Assembly: GCF_036226465.1 (NCBI RefSeq)
Contig: NZ_CP108476.1
Coordinates: 4,464,001 to 4,528,000 of the forward strand
DNA length: 64,000 bases
Source of the DNA: Kitasatospora sp. NBC_01250
Lineage (GTDB): Bacteria; Actinomycetota; Actinomycetes; Streptomycetales; Streptomycetaceae
Direction: 5' to 3'
The notes beneath the pieces are model-generated. The model searched no databases, had not been told where the DNA came from, and saw only the letters and a program-made list of their open reading frames with translations. Positions 63,969-64,000 of the stretch are shown piece by piece (the stretch's first letter is position 1; each line of letters opens with the position of its first letter). Both the position numbers and the translations under genes were made by a program.

Positions 63969-64000
63969 CGGAGAAGGCAGGATTCGAACCTGCGCGGGCA
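63969..64000 (-). tRNA. tRNA-Ser, 3' part only
   Basis: Shows discriminator G, acceptor-stem 3' half pairing GGAGAAG, and complete T-arm (GCAGG-ATTCGAA-CCTGC) before the window ends. Acceptor and discriminator fit serine; anticodon is outside. Confidence 0.7.

Overview
The window is high-GC actinobacterial DNA of the Streptomycetaceae type (Streptomyces or Kitasatospora; the genus cannot be fixed from this stretch). Supporting signs are the very strong G/C bias at third codon positions, GTG starts and ATGA/GTGA overlaps, a SARP regulator, a possible class E sortase substrate (LAxTG), a TPP riboswitch in front of cytX, an AccE-type epsilon subunit and one rare TTA leucine codon. Most of it reads as chromosomal core or near-core. 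The last 6 kb look more accessory and regulatory.

Layout. 1-2.7 kb: end of a translationally coupled operon for a sugar epimerase, a spherulin-4-like protein and a GH114-like lipoprotein, suggesting an amino-sugar exopolysaccharide locus that continues to the left. 2.7-8.8 kb: small membrane protein, aldo/keto reductase, an SPFH membrane protein coupled to an NlpC/P60 wall hydrolase with a tandem aromatic repeat, and a large surface protein. 9.0-9.5 kb: three tRNA genes (two identical Arg-ACG, one Ser-GCT), each with a perfect hairpin terminator. 9.7-20.8 kb: a PAS/pseudokinase/receiver regulator, GNAT, acyl-CoA synthetase, an FAD monooxygenase divergent from its likely TetR repressor with a double palindromic operator, a DUF1906-type secreted protein, a small N/Q-rich secreted protein, a GlcD-type oxidase and tRNA-Ser(TGA). 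21-34 kb: HtrA-type protease, riboswitch-cytX, glycerophosphodiesterase, HATPase anti-sigma-like protein, SEC-C protein, degenerate prim-pol and SpoIIE-type proteins flanking a tandem-repeat intergenic region, and an aminopeptidase P. 32.8-40 kb: a coupled one-TM sensor/sigma-factor pair with a possible 29-aa ORF upstream, a GlxA-type regulator, rhodanese, a polytopic membrane protein and an LAFTG surface protein. 40-56 kb: acetyltransferase, MerR regulator overlapping a CoA transferase, LysR coupled to a CxxCxxxCC/pentapeptide protein, a GH18 chitinase with a large palindrome in its promoter, DUF4132 protein, MFS exporter with Lrp-type regulator, ketopantoate-reductase-like protein, and a P450 that is probably leaderless.

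56-64 kb: two coupled serine hydrolases of beta-lactamase folds, an acyl-CoA carboxylase beta/epsilon pair, a SARP, a 60-residue secreted peptide with an ideal ribosome binding site and a C-terminal DDLTWGP tail, a TrmB-like/LuxR-HTH regulator, and a divergent small gene with a TTA codon behind overlapping inverted repeats. I consider this block the best candidate for an undescribed system: possibly a secreted-peptide-linked regulatory circuit next to acyl-CoA carboxylase genes. The window ends in a partial tRNA-Ser.

All functional calls are from motifs read by eye; no database search was possible.
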